Assembly (NCBI RefSeq): GCF_019510245.1
Contig: NZ_JAEKKT010000164.1
Coordinates: forward strand, 1-64,000
Direction of reading: 5' to 3'
Origin: Streptomyces sp.
GTDB lineage: Bacteria > Actinomycetota > Actinomycetes > Streptomycetales > Streptomycetaceae
Length of the DNA: 64,000 bases
Shown: one piece after another, positions 26,753 to 37,272 of the stretch
How the letters are laid out: the number at the start of each line of letters is the position of its first letter
Numbering within the stretch: the first letter of the stretch is position 1
Position numbers and translations under genes: made by a program
Notes under the pieces: model-generated
The model's input: the letters and a program-made list of their open reading frames with translations, nothing else
The model's database searches: none
What the model was told of the DNA's origin: nothing

Positions 26753-26995
26753 GGCACGAGGCCGGTCTCTGCCGATCCGGTCGCCCTGGCCGGCCAGGGG
26801 GCAACTCCACCCGGCAGGCGGCGCTGTTCCTGCGAACCACGCGGCGCGTGGGCCCGTCGGCGGACGAGCCGGACGAACCCGTCGCTGTCCACGGCGCCTC
26901 CGAACTGCAATCCATCGCCGGTACCGCGCATGCACTGCCCCGAACGGTGAGCGAAATACCGACGCGAACCTCGCGGCCGGTGCCGAAAGCGCCGG
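26641..26995. other. Unexplained segment replacing the LysR C-terminus
   Basis: About 350 bp between the LysR break and the next relic. Several frames are open, but none gives a sequence I can assign. No terminal inverted repeats or transposase motifs are visible. It may be the far side of a deletion or a decayed insertion. Confidence 0.35.
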
Positions 26996-27216
26996 TCACT
27001 TTCCGCCCTCTTCACCTTCCTCGGTAAAGGGACGCACCGCGTCCAGCAGGACCCTCAACGCACCGGTGAGCATCCCGACCTCGCGACGCGCTGGGCGTAC
27101 CGGTCCTGCGGGGACTGCCGCTCGGCCTTCTCGGCCTGCTCGGCGGCGTTCGCCAGGACACGTTCGGCGGCCTGCGCCGCGGCGCGCAAGGCGGCACGTT
27201 CGATATTGCCGGGCAT
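26996..27216 (-). pseudogene. Small helical protein, frameshifted
   Basis: From ATG 27216, preceded by GGGGAGAG, the minus strand reads MPGNIERAALRAAAQAAERV, then NAAEQAEKAERQSPQDRYAQ, then RVARSGCSPVR and stops at 27055 (53 residues). A shift by one base near 27080 continues with EVGMLTGALRVLLDAVRPFT to a stop at 26996, which looks like the natural helical end. One lost base after the Arg-Val-Ala codons would explain it. The protein is a predicted single long helix pair; I do not recognize the family. Confidence 0.5.
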
Positions 27217-27243
27217 GTGCTCTCCCCTGGATTCGGCGGCTGG

Positions 27244-27522
27244 TCACAGAATTCCCCGGAACAACACCCCCGTCAGCCGGATTTCTCCTGGAACGCCACG
27301 GATGGCACGAGCCGGTACGAAGTGCCCCGGGACAGGTCGACTTCCCACGTTCTCCGGCGACCGTTGCTCGGCCCGCACCCCGGACGACGGGGGTTTCACA
27401 ACACGCCCCGGCACCCTCGGCTCGATGCGGTCCACGATCTTCTCGGTTTCCTTCTCCTGTCCGTGGACGAAAAGCCAACGAGGGCTCTTCGGAACGTCGG
27501 GTGATTCAGCAGAGAGCGCCAA
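27244..27522 (-). pseudogene. MFS sugar-porter fragment
   Basis: The reading SPDVPKSPRWLFVHGQEKET followed by EKIVDRIE is the cytoplasmic loop after helix 6 of sugar-porter-type MFS proteins (the PESPRWL motif). Only about 30 residues (roughly 27440-27522) are recognizable; the rest of the frame shows no membrane helices. It is a short relic, not a gene. Confidence 0.5.
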
Positions 27523-27767
27523 GGCTCAACTCACCGGGCGGTCGGCATCGGCGTGGGTACGCTGCGATCGACTCCACGGTCGGTGAATGCCATGCTGCGC
27601 TCCGGGCTTCGGATCGCCATCGGTGCACGGTGACCAAATCACGCGGTCGGAATCGACCCAGCGGGCTGAGACACCGCGGACGATTCTGCTGTCGGCACAG
27701 GATGATTGAGATGAGTCGGGGTACGCGTGCTGGCTGCACCGCTTCAACCCATCGGGCGGTGAACGGC

Positions 27768-28007
27768 ATGACGGTGAAACTGAACGCGATGGCGTTCAAC
27801 CACGCAAAGAAACTGACCGAAGAGGACCGCATCGTCCTGGACGACCGGGACGAGTGGAGCGAGCACCGGCCTTCGGCAGCGGACGAGAATGCCTACCTCG
27901 AGGTCTCCGCCGAGGTACGCGCCCGGCAGCAGAAATACACGGACATCGGGAACGCCGCCGCGCACCTGCACGGGATGCCGGACGGCAGGCGGGCCGGGGA
28001 CCGGTGA
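27768..28007 (+). CDS. Small conserved hypothetical protein, possibly internally shortened
   Basis: A 79-residue acidic protein from ATG 27768, preceded by GGGCGGTGAA. It begins MTVKLNAMAFNHAKKLTEED and ends with YTDIGNAAAHLHGMPDG. From memory, longer actinobacterial proteins share both ends (LNAxAFNHA... WSEH.PS ... AAAHLHGM) but have about 40 more residues between, so this copy may carry an in-frame internal deletion. Function unknown. It may be functional or a relic. Confidence 0.55.
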   Translation: MTVKLNAMAFNHAKKLTEEDRIVLDDRDEWSEHRPSAADENAYLEVSAEVRARQQKYTDIGNAAAHLHGMPDGRRAGDR

Positions 28008-28065
28008 CAGTGCCGAAAGCGCACCACTTTCACCCGGTCCCCGGCGACGGTGTCGTCCACTGACG

Positions 28066-28230
28066 CTAGGCGTCGTCGCCCCGCTCGCCCTCCGCCTGGG
28101 ACGGCTCGCTCCGTGGGACGTCCGGGTGCTGTTCCGCTGCGGTACGCTCACTCGCCTCGTCCCGCTCGCCCTCGGCCTGCGAGGGTGTGCGTGAGTACCA
28201 GCCGTCGTCATCAGGGGCTCGGGATTTCAT
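28066..28230 (-). CDS. Small acidic protein with PSQAEGER repeats
   Basis: A 54-residue hydrophilic protein, MKSRAPDDDGWYSRTPSQAE onward, with a strong GGAGG site 7 bp before the ATG. The octapeptide PSQAEGER appears twice, each followed by acidic residues. It is predicted to be disordered. I recall similar short proteins with this repeat in Streptomyces but know no function. It is divergent from the stress operon, with a 14-bp palindrome between. Confidence 0.6.
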   Translation of the reverse strand: MKSRAPDDDGWYSRTPSQAEGERDEASERTAAEQHPDVPRSEPSQAEGERGDDA

Positions 28231-28303
28231 GACGGGCCTCCTTCCGTCGCTTCGCTCACGTCCATCCTCCTCCCTCATGCCGTGATGCAGCGTCTGTGAC
28301 CTC

Positions 28304-28317
28304 ACCGTTCGAACGGT
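28304..28317. promoter_or_regulatory. 14-bp palindrome upstream of stress operon
   Basis: ACCGTTCGAACGGT is a perfect palindrome between the leftward small acidic gene and the rightward grpE/dnaJ/clpB group. It does not match the HAIR site of HspR (CTTGAGT-N7-ACTCAAG) or the CIRCE element. A repressor site is plausible but unproven. Confidence 0.4.
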
Positions 28318-28407
28318 CCTGGATGCGAGTCGTCACTCGTACCCGGGCGAGGGCGGAGTGCGGCGTCAGCCGCCGACCACGGCGCGCACCGCCTCCTCGA
28401 CCGGGGT

Positions 28408-28650
28408 GGGCGCGATCGTGGAGGGCATCCGAGCCGTACACGACCAGGCGGTGAACGTCCTCGAACTGCTCGGCTACCCGCGGCATGCGGAGACCGGCGT
28501 CGCCTTCGACCCGGCCCGGCACGAGGTGGTCGGCGTCGTCCAGGACCCCGACGCCCCGCCGGGCACGGTCGTCGAGGTGCTGCGCCCCGCTACGGGGACA
28601 GCGAGCGGCAGCTCAGGCCCGCCGCCGTGACTGTGGCGAAGCGGGAGTGA
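28408..28650 (+). pseudogene. grpE: grpE remnant (C-terminal domain, frameshifted)
   Basis: The reading AIVEGIRAVHDQAVNVLELL, then GYPRHAETGVAFDPARHEVV and DAPPGTVVEVLRP is the C-terminal beta domain of GrpE, the nucleotide-exchange factor of DnaK. The long N-terminal coiled coil is absent. Near 28588 one G is missing; restoring it gives GYGDSERQLRPAAVTVAKRE and a TGA at 28648, six bases before dnaJ. So this was the first gene of the operon and is now broken twice. No dnaK gene lies in the window. Confidence 0.75.
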
Positions 28651-28656
28651 CCGGAC

Positions 28657-29610
28657 ATGGCACGGGACTTCTACGAGGTGCTGGGCGTCTCGCGGACCGC
28701 GAGCCAGGACGAGATCCAGCAGGCATATCGCAAACTCGCCCGCAGGTACCACCCGGACGTCAACAAGGGCCCCGGGGCGGAGGAGCGTTTCAAGGACCTC
28801 AACGAGGCGTACAGCGTCCTGTCCGATCCCAAGACCCGAGCCCGCTACGACCGCTTCGGCGAGGATTTCCGTAAGATCCCGGAGGACTTCGACGAACGGG
28901 TCGCGGCGGGAGCGGGCGGCGGCTTCCGCGGTCGGAGGACCGCAGGCGGTGGAGGTCCGCGCGTCCGGTACGCCACCGGCTTCGGCGACGGCTTCGGCGC
29001 GGAGGGCATCGACATCGAGGACCTGTTCGGCTCCATGTTCGGAGCCGGCGCCGCCCGAGGCGGCGTCCCCGGAGCGGACCAGGAGGCCGAACTGCCGCTC
29101 ACTGTCGAGGAGGCGTACCGAGGCGGTCGTCGCACCGTCACGCTCGCCGGTCCCACCGGGCAGCCGCGGCGATACGAGGTGGACGTGCCGCCGGGCGTCA
29201 CCGACGGGCAGCGCATCCGGCTGGCGGGTGAGGGTGGCCAGGGCAGTGGTGACGCCGCCGCGGGCGACCTGTACCTGCGGGTGCGCATCCAGCCCCACCC
29301 CCGGTTCCGGCTGGACGGCCGTGACGTGCACGTCCAGCTCCCGGTCGCCCCGTGGGAGGCGGCCCTGGGTGCGACCGTGCCGGTGCCCACGCCCGGCGGC
29401 GGCACGGCCAAGGTCACGGTGCCCGCGGGCTCGTCCAGCGGTCGGCGGCTGCGGCTGCGCGGCGAGGGCATGCCGAACCCGCGGGGCGCGAACGGCGACC
29501 TGTACGCCGAGGTCCGCGTCATGGTGCCACCCACCCTCGGTGACCGGGAGCGCGAACTGTTCGAGGAGCTCGCCGCCACTTCCTCGTTCGACCCCAGGAG
29601 GACGCGATGA
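28657..29610 (+). CDS. cbpA: DnaJ-type co-chaperone, zinc-finger-less (CbpA-like)
   Basis: A 317-residue protein. Residues 1-68 are a J domain (DFYEVLGVSRTASQDEIQQA, HPD at about 32-34, then KDLNEAYSVLSDPKTRARYD). A Gly/Phe-rich region follows, then two C-terminal substrate-binding beta domains (YRGGRRTVTLAGPTG, GDLYLRVRIQPHPRFRLDG, RLRLRGEGMPNP). No CxxCxGxG repeats are present, so it is class B like CbpA. It stimulates DnaK ATPase. It overlaps cbpM by ATGA and follows the grpE remnant by 6 bp. Confidence 0.92.
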   Translation: MARDFYEVLGVSRTASQDEIQQAYRKLARRYHPDVNKGPGAEERFKDLNEAYSVLSDPKTRARYDRFGEDFRKIPEDFDERVAAGAGGGFRGRRTAGGGGPRVRYATGFGDGFGAEGIDIEDLFGSMFGAGAARGGVPGADQEAELPLTVEEAYRGGRRTVTLAGPTGQPRRYEVDVPPGVTDGQRIRLAGEGGQGSGDAAAGDLYLRVRIQPHPRFRLDGRDVHVQLPVAPWEAALGATVPVPTPGGGTAKVTVPAGSSSGRRLRLRGEGMPNPRGANGDLYAEVRVMVPPTLGDRERELFEELAATSSFDPRRTR

Positions 29611-30004
29611 ACGACCGACCCGCGGGAGCGGGAGGCATCGGCCGGGCCGGCGTAGGCGCCCGTCCGGTCCGAACGGGCGCCGACATCACCGCCTCGACGG
29701 CCGTCCGGTACGCGCTCGTGCCCGTCCCCAGGCTCTCCCTGGCCGCCGTGGCCCTGCGCTCGGGTCTCCACCCCGATCTGATCCGCCGGTTCGTCGCCCT
29801 CGGCCTGATCGAGGCCGAACGCGACTCCGCTGGGCGACTGGTGTTCGACCCCACGGCCCCGGCGGTTCTCGCCCGTATCCAGCGGCTGCGCACCGGACTC
29901 TGCCTCAACTACGCATCCATCGGCCTGGTGCTCGACCTGCTGGACCGCATCAGCATGCTCGAAGCCGCCCTGCGCCGCACCGGTACGAGGAGTGAAACAC
30001 CCCC

Positions 30005-30014
<10 letters not shown>
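29607..30014 (+). CDS. cbpM: Chaperone modulator CbpM (MerR-like fold)
   Basis: A 135-residue protein with a MerR-like helix-turn-helix core: RLSLAAVALRSGLHPDLIRR, FVALGLIEAERDSAGRLVFD, then ILARIQRLR-like and LCLNYASIGLVLDLLDRISM. CbpM proteins bind the J domain of CbpA and block its work with DnaK. Its start overlaps the cbpA stop (ATGA, 29607-29610) and its stop overlaps the clpB start (ATGA, 30011-30014), so translation is coupled. The first 35 residues are low-complexity. Confidence 0.8.
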
Positions 30015-32645
<2,631 letters not shown>

Positions 32646-32649
<4 letters not shown>

Positions 32650-33092
32650 GCACGATGCAGGCGACGACCGTCAGATGTCCCCACTGCGGGCGCACCAACC
32701 GGGTGCCCGTGGCTGCGGAGGGCCGCCCCAAGTGCGGCCACTGCAAGCAGCCCCTGCCGTGGATGGTGGACGCGGGCGACGACGACTTCACCGAGGTCGC
32801 CGAGCGGGCCGACGTCCCCGTCGTGGTCGACCTGTGGGCCACCTGGTGCGGCCCCTGCCGCATGGTCAGCCCCGCACTGGAGAAGGTCGCCACCGATCTC
32901 GCCGGCCGCATCAAACTCGTCAAGGTCGACGTCGACAAGAACCCGCGACTGTCGCAGCGTTTCGAGGTCCAGGCCGTGCCGACACTGCTGATCCTCGACC
33001 AGGGCGAGACGGTCGCCCGGCAGGCGGGGGCGGCGCCCGCCCCCGCTCTGCGCCGATGGGTGGAACAGTCGATCACCGCCCGGAGAGGGTGA
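32646..33092 (+). CDS. Thioredoxin with N-terminal zinc ribbon (Trx2 type)
   Basis: A 148-residue protein. Residues 1-40 hold two CxxC pairs (CPHCGRTN and CGHCKQ) like the zinc ribbon of thioredoxin 2. The thioredoxin domain follows with active site WATWCGPCRMVSPALEKVA and the cis-Pro loop VQAVPTLLILDQG. Trx2 proteins are zinc-regulated disulfide reductases used in oxidative stress. ATGA overlap with clpB (32646-32649) ties its expression to the chaperone genes. Confidence 0.92.
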
Positions 33093-33097
33093 TCCGG

Positions 33098-33361
33098 ATG
33101 ACCCTGCATGCAGACCCCCACCTCGCGCTTGTCCGGCGGGTCCAGCCGCTGACCACAGAAGGGTGTCAGGAGTGTCTGAGGCTCGGCTCCCCGTGGGTCC
33201 ACCTGAGGCTCTGCCTGACCTGCGGGCACGTCGGCTGCTGCGACTCCTCGCCGAACAAGCACGCTCGCAAGCACGCGGCCGCCGTCGCCCATCCCGTCGT
33301 GCAGTCGTTCCAGCCCGGCGAGGACTGGCGCTGGTGCTACGTCCACGAGGCGCTCGTCTGA
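33098..33361 (+). CDS. UBP-type zinc-finger protein
   Basis: An 87-residue protein from ATG 33098, five bases after trx. It is a single UBP zinc finger: CQECLRLGSPWVHLRLCLTC, then GHVGCCDSSPNKHARKHA and HPVVQSFQPGEDWRWCYVHE. In eukaryotes this domain binds ubiquitin C-termini, but bacterial copies are common in actinobacteria, often beside or fused to thioredoxin-reductase-like proteins, and their ligand is unknown. Its TGA shares one base with the next ATG (33359-33363). Confidence 0.9.
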   Translation: MTLHADPHLALVRRVQPLTTEGCQECLRLGSPWVHLRLCLTCGHVGCCDSSPNKHARKHAAAVAHPVVQSFQPGEDWRWCYVHEALV

Positions 33362-35175
33362 TGTCCGGCGACCAGGCGCTGCCGGGCGCAGAACCGGCGC
33401 CGGAGGAAACGGGCAAGGCCGCCTTCTGGGAGACCCCGGACATCTACGGCGCGTATCCGCGCCTTACGGAGGACCAGACAGCACGTCTGGCGGAGCACGG
33501 GCAACGCCGGAGCATGGCGCCGAACGACGTGCTGATCCGGGAGGGGGAGCGCTGCGAGACGTTCTACGTCGTCCTCAGCGGTTCCGTCGCCGTCGTCGAG
33601 GACTACGGCACTCCCGAGGAGCACCTGCTGCGCGTGCACGGCCCCGGTCGCTTCATCGGCGAACTCGGCCTGCTGTACGGACAGGTGGCCTTCTACACCG
33701 CTGTCGCCAAGGAGCCCGGCGAGGTCCTCGTCGTTCCCCTGGACCAGTTGCGCCACCTGGTGTCCCAGGACTCCAGCATCGGGGACGTCGTGCTGCGCGC
33801 CTGTCTGGGCCGTCGCGCGCTGCTCGTCGGACAGGGCGCCGGCTTCCGCATCATCGGCTCGCGCTACTCGCCCGACACCAGACGGCTGCGCGAGTTCGCC
33901 GTCCGCAACCGGCTACCGCACCGCTGGATCGACCTGGAGACCGACGAGGAGGCCGAGGAGCTGCTGCGCCGCTTCGGCGTCGGCCCGGCGGAGACACCAC
34001 TCGTCATCTGGCGGGACACCACCCTGTTGCGCAACCCCAGCAACGCGGAACTGGCCCGACTCATCGGCCTGCCGTCACTACCCGCCGGAAACCGTCACGG
34101 CGACGTCCTCATCGTAGGCTCCGGGCCCGCCGGCCTCGCTGCCGCGGTGTACGCCGCCTCCGAGGGCCTGAGCACCACGGTGGTGGAGGCGATGGCCACC
34201 GGGGGCCAGGCCGGCACGTCGTCCCGTATCGAGAACCTCCTCGGCTTCCCGTCCGGCATCTCCGGCGCCGAACTCACCGAACGCGCCGTGCTCCAGGCCG
34301 ACAAGTTCGGCGCCAGGATCAGCCTTCCGCAGGAGGCGACCGGTCTCCATGCCAAGGACGAGGACCACTACGTGGTGGCGTTCGCCGACGGCAGCGAGAT
34401 CGCGGCCCGCGCCGTCGTCCTGGCCATGGGTGCCCGCTACCGCCGGCTCCAGGTGCCCGGCATCGAACGCCTGGAGGGCACGAGCGTGCACTACTCGGCG
34501 ACCGTCTACGAGGCCCAGCAGTGCCGCACCGACCCGGTGGCCGTCGTCGGCGGAGGCAACTCGGCAGGCCAGGCGGTGCTGTTCCTCGCCGGGTACGCGC
34601 CGAAGGTGCACCTGCTGGTCCGAGGAGCCGGCCTTGAGGCCAACATGTCCCGTTACCTGGTCGACCAGGTCGAGCGCCATCCGGGGGTGGAGGTCATGCT
34701 GCACACCGAGGTCACCGAGGTCATCGGCCAGGAGGTGCTGGAGGAGCTCGACGTGGTCGACAACCGCACGGGCGGGCACCGCCGGCTCGCGGTACGGAGC
34801 CTGTTCGTCTTCACCGGAGCCGACCCTCACACCGAGTGGCTCGCCGGCACCATCGCCCTCGACTCCCGCGGCTTTGTCCTCACCGGGCCGGAGGCCCAGG
34901 AAGCCTGCGCCTCCCCCCAGGTGTGGCACGGCCGCGGGCGTTCGTGCATGACCCTGGAGGCCAGCCTGCCCGGGGTCTTCGCGGTAGGGGACGTCCGCAG
35001 CGGCTCGGTGAAGCGGGTGGCCTCCGCGGCCGGTGAGGGCGCGATGGCCATCCACTTCGCGCACCGGCACCTGGGGCACTCGGCCGCACCCGGCACCACG
35101 GGCACGTCCGCTGTCGCGGGCCACTTGGACGTCTCCCCACGCATACGTCACAAGGAGTCCGCATGGCTCACATGA
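33361..35175 (+). CDS. cNMP-binding / thioredoxin-like / flavoprotein reductase fusion
   Basis: A 604-residue fusion. Residues about 30-150 are a cyclic-nucleotide-binding domain (VLIREGERCETFYVVLSGSV, PGRFIGELGLLYGQ). About 165-235 is a thioredoxin/glutaredoxin-like fold (RRLREFAVRNRLPHRWIDLE, TPLVIWRDTTLLRNPS) without the CxxC. About 245-570 is a thioredoxin-reductase-like flavoprotein (VLIVGSGPAGLAAAVYAASE, GTSSRIENLLGFPSGISG, VVGGGNSAGQAVLFLAG, GVFAVGDVR). The CATCDG-type active site is replaced by HYSATVYEAQQC, so a dithiol reaction looks impossible. It overlaps the UBP gene by one base. Confidence 0.9.
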   Translation: MSGDQALPGAEPAPEETGKAAFWETPDIYGAYPRLTEDQTARLAEHGQRRSMAPNDVLIREGERCETFYVVLSGSVAVVEDYGTPEEHLLRVHGPGRFIGELGLLYGQVAFYTAVAKEPGEVLVVPLDQLRHLVSQDSSIGDVVLRACLGRRALLVGQGAGFRIIGSRYSPDTRRLREFAVRNRLPHRWIDLETDEEAEELLRRFGVGPAETPLVIWRDTTLLRNPSNAELARLIGLPSLPAGNRHGDVLIVGSGPAGLAAAVYAASEGLSTTVVEAMATGGQAGTSSRIENLLGFPSGISGAELTERAVLQADKFGARISLPQEATGLHAKDEDHYVVAFADGSEIAARAVVLAMGARYRRLQVPGIERLEGTSVHYSATVYEAQQCRTDPVAVVGGGNSAGQAVLFLAGYAPKVHLLVRGAGLEANMSRYLVDQVERHPGVEVMLHTEVTEVIGQEVLEELDVVDNRTGGHRRLAVRSLFVFTGADPHTEWLAGTIALDSRGFVLTGPEAQEACASPQVWHGRGRSCMTLEASLPGVFAVGDVRSGSVKRVASAAGEGAMAIHFAHRHLGHSAAPGTTGTSAVAGHLDVSPRIRHKESAWLT

Positions 35176-35223
35176 CGAATGGCGAACGATGAGATCACGA
35201 GATGGAAGAAGGAGGCGATGGCG

Positions 35224-35724
35224 ATGGCCATGCCCGTCCGGCGCCACCGCGGTGGCGGCCTGCAGGAAAGGCCCGTCTGGGCACCCACCCCTGTCAATCC
35301 CCTGGTCGAGTTCGACGAACTGCTCAGCCAGATGAGCGGCCTGCTGGAGTCGACGGTGGGCGCGGCACCCGCGGCCGTGTGGACGCCTCTCGCGGACGTG
35401 TCGGAGTCCGAGGACGCCTTCCACATGGAGATCGAACTCCCCGGGGTGAAGAGCAAGGACATCGACGTAGAGGCCAACGGCCCCGAACTCGTGGTCACCG
35501 GAGAGATCAAGGAGCGCGAGCGCAAGGGTGTCCTGCGCCGCAGCACCCGCCGCGTCGGAGCCTTCGAGTACCGATTGCGGCTGCCCGGAGAGCTGGACAC
35601 CCACAAGATCAAGGCTGAGATGCAGGACGGAGTGCTCAGCATCACCGTCCCCAAGACCGACGTCGCAAAGCCGCGGCACGTCGAGATCACCGAGGCGAGT
35701 GGAAGTACCGAGAGCAGCGGCTGA
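35224..35724 (+). CDS. Hsp20 / alpha-crystallin small heat-shock protein
   Basis: A 166-residue small heat-shock protein. The alpha-crystallin domain spans about 55-150 (DVSESEDAFHMEIELPGVKS, LVVTGEIKERERKGVLRRS, FEYRLRLPGELDTHKIKAEM, DGVLSITVPKTD). Of several in-frame starts I prefer ATG 35224: GGAGG at 35211-35215 is 8 bp away, against 2 bp for ATG 35218. It holds unfolding proteins for ClpB/DnaK and ends the stress operon, followed by a hairpin. Confidence 0.9.
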   Translation: MAMPVRRHRGGGLQERPVWAPTPVNPLVEFDELLSQMSGLLESTVGAAPAAVWTPLADVSESEDAFHMEIELPGVKSKDIDVEANGPELVVTGEIKERERKGVLRRSTRRVGAFEYRLRLPGELDTHKIKAEMQDGVLSITVPKTDVAKPRHVEITEASGSTESSG

Positions 35725-35733
35725 AACGCAAGC

Positions 35734-35767
35734 GCCGCGGTTTCGGGCACCCATCCGGCACCGCGGC
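35734..35767 (+). terminator. Hairpin after hsp20
   Basis: GCCGCGGT and ACCGCGGC form an 8-bp stem around an 18-base loop, starting 10 bp after the hsp20 stop. It has no U tract but lies where the stress operon should end. Confidence 0.55.
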
Positions 35768-36272
35768 CGGGCCGGCGAGGCTCGACACCCCTCACGGCGG
35801 CGAAGACGCGCTACGTGGCGCCCCACCGTTGGTGGTTCTTCCTGCCTTTCTCGCTGCCCTTCTTCGTGGCGTACGCGGGAGCGAACTCGGCCCGTCTGAC
35901 AGTGAGCGAGGTTCTGAAAATCGCCGACCGCACCGCCCGCCGCCGGGAGTAGGAGCGCGCCGGAGTTCGCCGCCACCGCCCCGGGCACCGGACCGGGCAG
36001 CACCCTGTACTCCCGAGGACGGCCGGCACCGCGGGTACGGCAAGTCGTACGTCCGCCATGGCCGAACAGCGCCTCGACGACGAGATCGAACAGATATCCC
36101 ACGCGCTCCGCCCCGGGCGCTTCCGCCGTGCTCTGCGTGAGTCCGGCGGGAGTCTCGGGCCAAGGGCCTTGCGAGCGGCATCTACGCGCCGCCGGACGGA
36201 CCCGGCCGGCCGGACGGCGCACTGGGCGATCCCCAGGTGACCAGCGGTGACCAAGGCAGAAGGAAGTCAGTT
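35768..36272. other. Intergenic stretch between hsp20 and DUF2267 genes
   Basis: About 500 bp without a gene I can support. A possible 45-codon reading from GTG 35815 to TAG 35952 encodes one hydrophobic segment (WWFFLPFSLPFFVAYAG) and a basic tail, but has no ribosome site. A second reading from 36058, MAEQRLDDEIEQISHALRPG, runs into the region before the next gene and also lacks a ribosome site. Both are at best relics. Confidence 0.35.
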
Positions 36273-36665
36273 ATGAAATATGACGGATTCCTCGCCCGTG
36301 TGCGCGAGCGAGGCGAATACAACGACCAGGACGAAGCCGCGGACGTCACCAACGCCGTGCTGGAAGTGCTGGCCCAACGGATCAGCCCGGGAGAGGTCAA
36401 GGACCTCGCATCCCAGCTGCCCGGCCCGCTGGGACAAGTCCTGGACCATGCCACGCCGCAGCAGGCGCGAGGATTCGGGATCGAAGAGTTCTACCGCCGG
36501 GTCGCCGAGCGCACCCATGCCCGGCCGCGTACGGCGCAGTGGGACGCCAGCGCGGTTCTGACCACCGTGGCCGACGCTGTCACCGGCGGAGAGCTGAATC
36601 AGATCATCAGCCAGCTCCCGTCCAGTTACGCGGTCCTGTTCGGCAAGGCCGACCTCGCGGACTGA
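36273..36665 (+). CDS. DUF2267 protein
   Basis: A 130-residue protein from ATG 36273 after AGAAGGAAG. It consists of two halves of a DUF2267 domain: YDGFLARVRERGEYNDQDEA with LEVLAQRISPGEVKDLASQL, then IEEFYRRVAERTH with LTTVADAVTGGELNQIISQL and a closing LPSSYAVLFG. Such proteins are small, helical, common beside stress and Hsp20 genes in actinobacteria, and of unknown biochemical role. Its place just after the stress operon fits that habit. Confidence 0.88.
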   Translation: MKYDGFLARVRERGEYNDQDEAADVTNAVLEVLAQRISPGEVKDLASQLPGPLGQVLDHATPQQARGFGIEEFYRRVAERTHARPRTAQWDASAVLTTVADAVTGGELNQIISQLPSSYAVLFGKADLAD

Positions 36666-36835
36666 GCCCGTGAGGCGTGGTGTTGTCGAGGGTGTTGATC
36701 GTCTGACAGTCGTGTGGGATGGATTCTGCAGGCCGTCACCGGGGGCCCTGCAAGCGCGGGTATGGCGCTGCAGATGCGGGGCACCATACCGGCGCCGCTT
36801 CCCGGAGACCGAGCTACGCTCGGCATCCACCGACG

Positions 36836-37072
36836 TCAGCGTCTGCGTCGCCGCAGTGCCGGCGCCACGGCTGTGCCCTCCGACTCTTGCGGTGACGGAT
36901 CAGGGGGCTGCCACTCGAACATCAGAATCGTGGCGTCGGCGCTGCCTTTGTTGTGTCGATGCTCGAGGATGGCATGGATGAGCGGGCGCAGCATTTCTGG
37001 GGCGCTCCGCCCTGCTGCGGTCGACCGGATGATGTGGTCGGTGAAGCGCTCCAGGCCGAACGGGCACGCTGA
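36836..37072 (-). pseudogene. SpoIIE/RsbU-type phosphatase, C-terminal fragment
   Basis: The minus strand reads CPFGLERFTDHIIRSTAAGR, LRPLIHAILEHRHNKGSADA, TILMFEWQPPDP and stops at 36836. This is the end of a PP2C-like SpoIIE/RsbU phosphatase domain (the final DDATILMFEW-type strand, here ADATILMFEW). Nothing upstream continues it. It lies 200 bp from the large intact regulator of the same superfamily but is not a copy of it, as that protein has a kinase domain instead of this ending. Confidence 0.65.
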
Positions 37073-37272
37073 TCAACGCGCCCGGGCCGACAAGCCGTCC
37101 GCTCCCTTCAACGCCTTCTTCCGCATGGTCTTCGGTGTCCTCCTGCGCTGATCGCGGCCAGCCGCTGAAGACTTGTACACGACGCCACCCGCACCAGGTG
37201 CTCCGCCGACCTCCCGAGACGGGCGCGGGAAAGCCAGAGCGCCTCTGTGCACGACTCCTTGTCGGAGGGGCG

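Noticed and set aside
26482..27015. 177-codon minus-strand frame after the LysR break
   Set aside because: Its right part looks superficially protein-like, but it also runs antisense through the LysR HTH and shows no motif or start signal.
36058..36240. 60-codon plus-strand frame MAEQRLDDEIEQISHALRPG onward
   Set aside because: The first 30 residues look protein-like, but there is no ribosome site and the end is random Arg/Thr/Pro. Mentioned only in the spacer entry.
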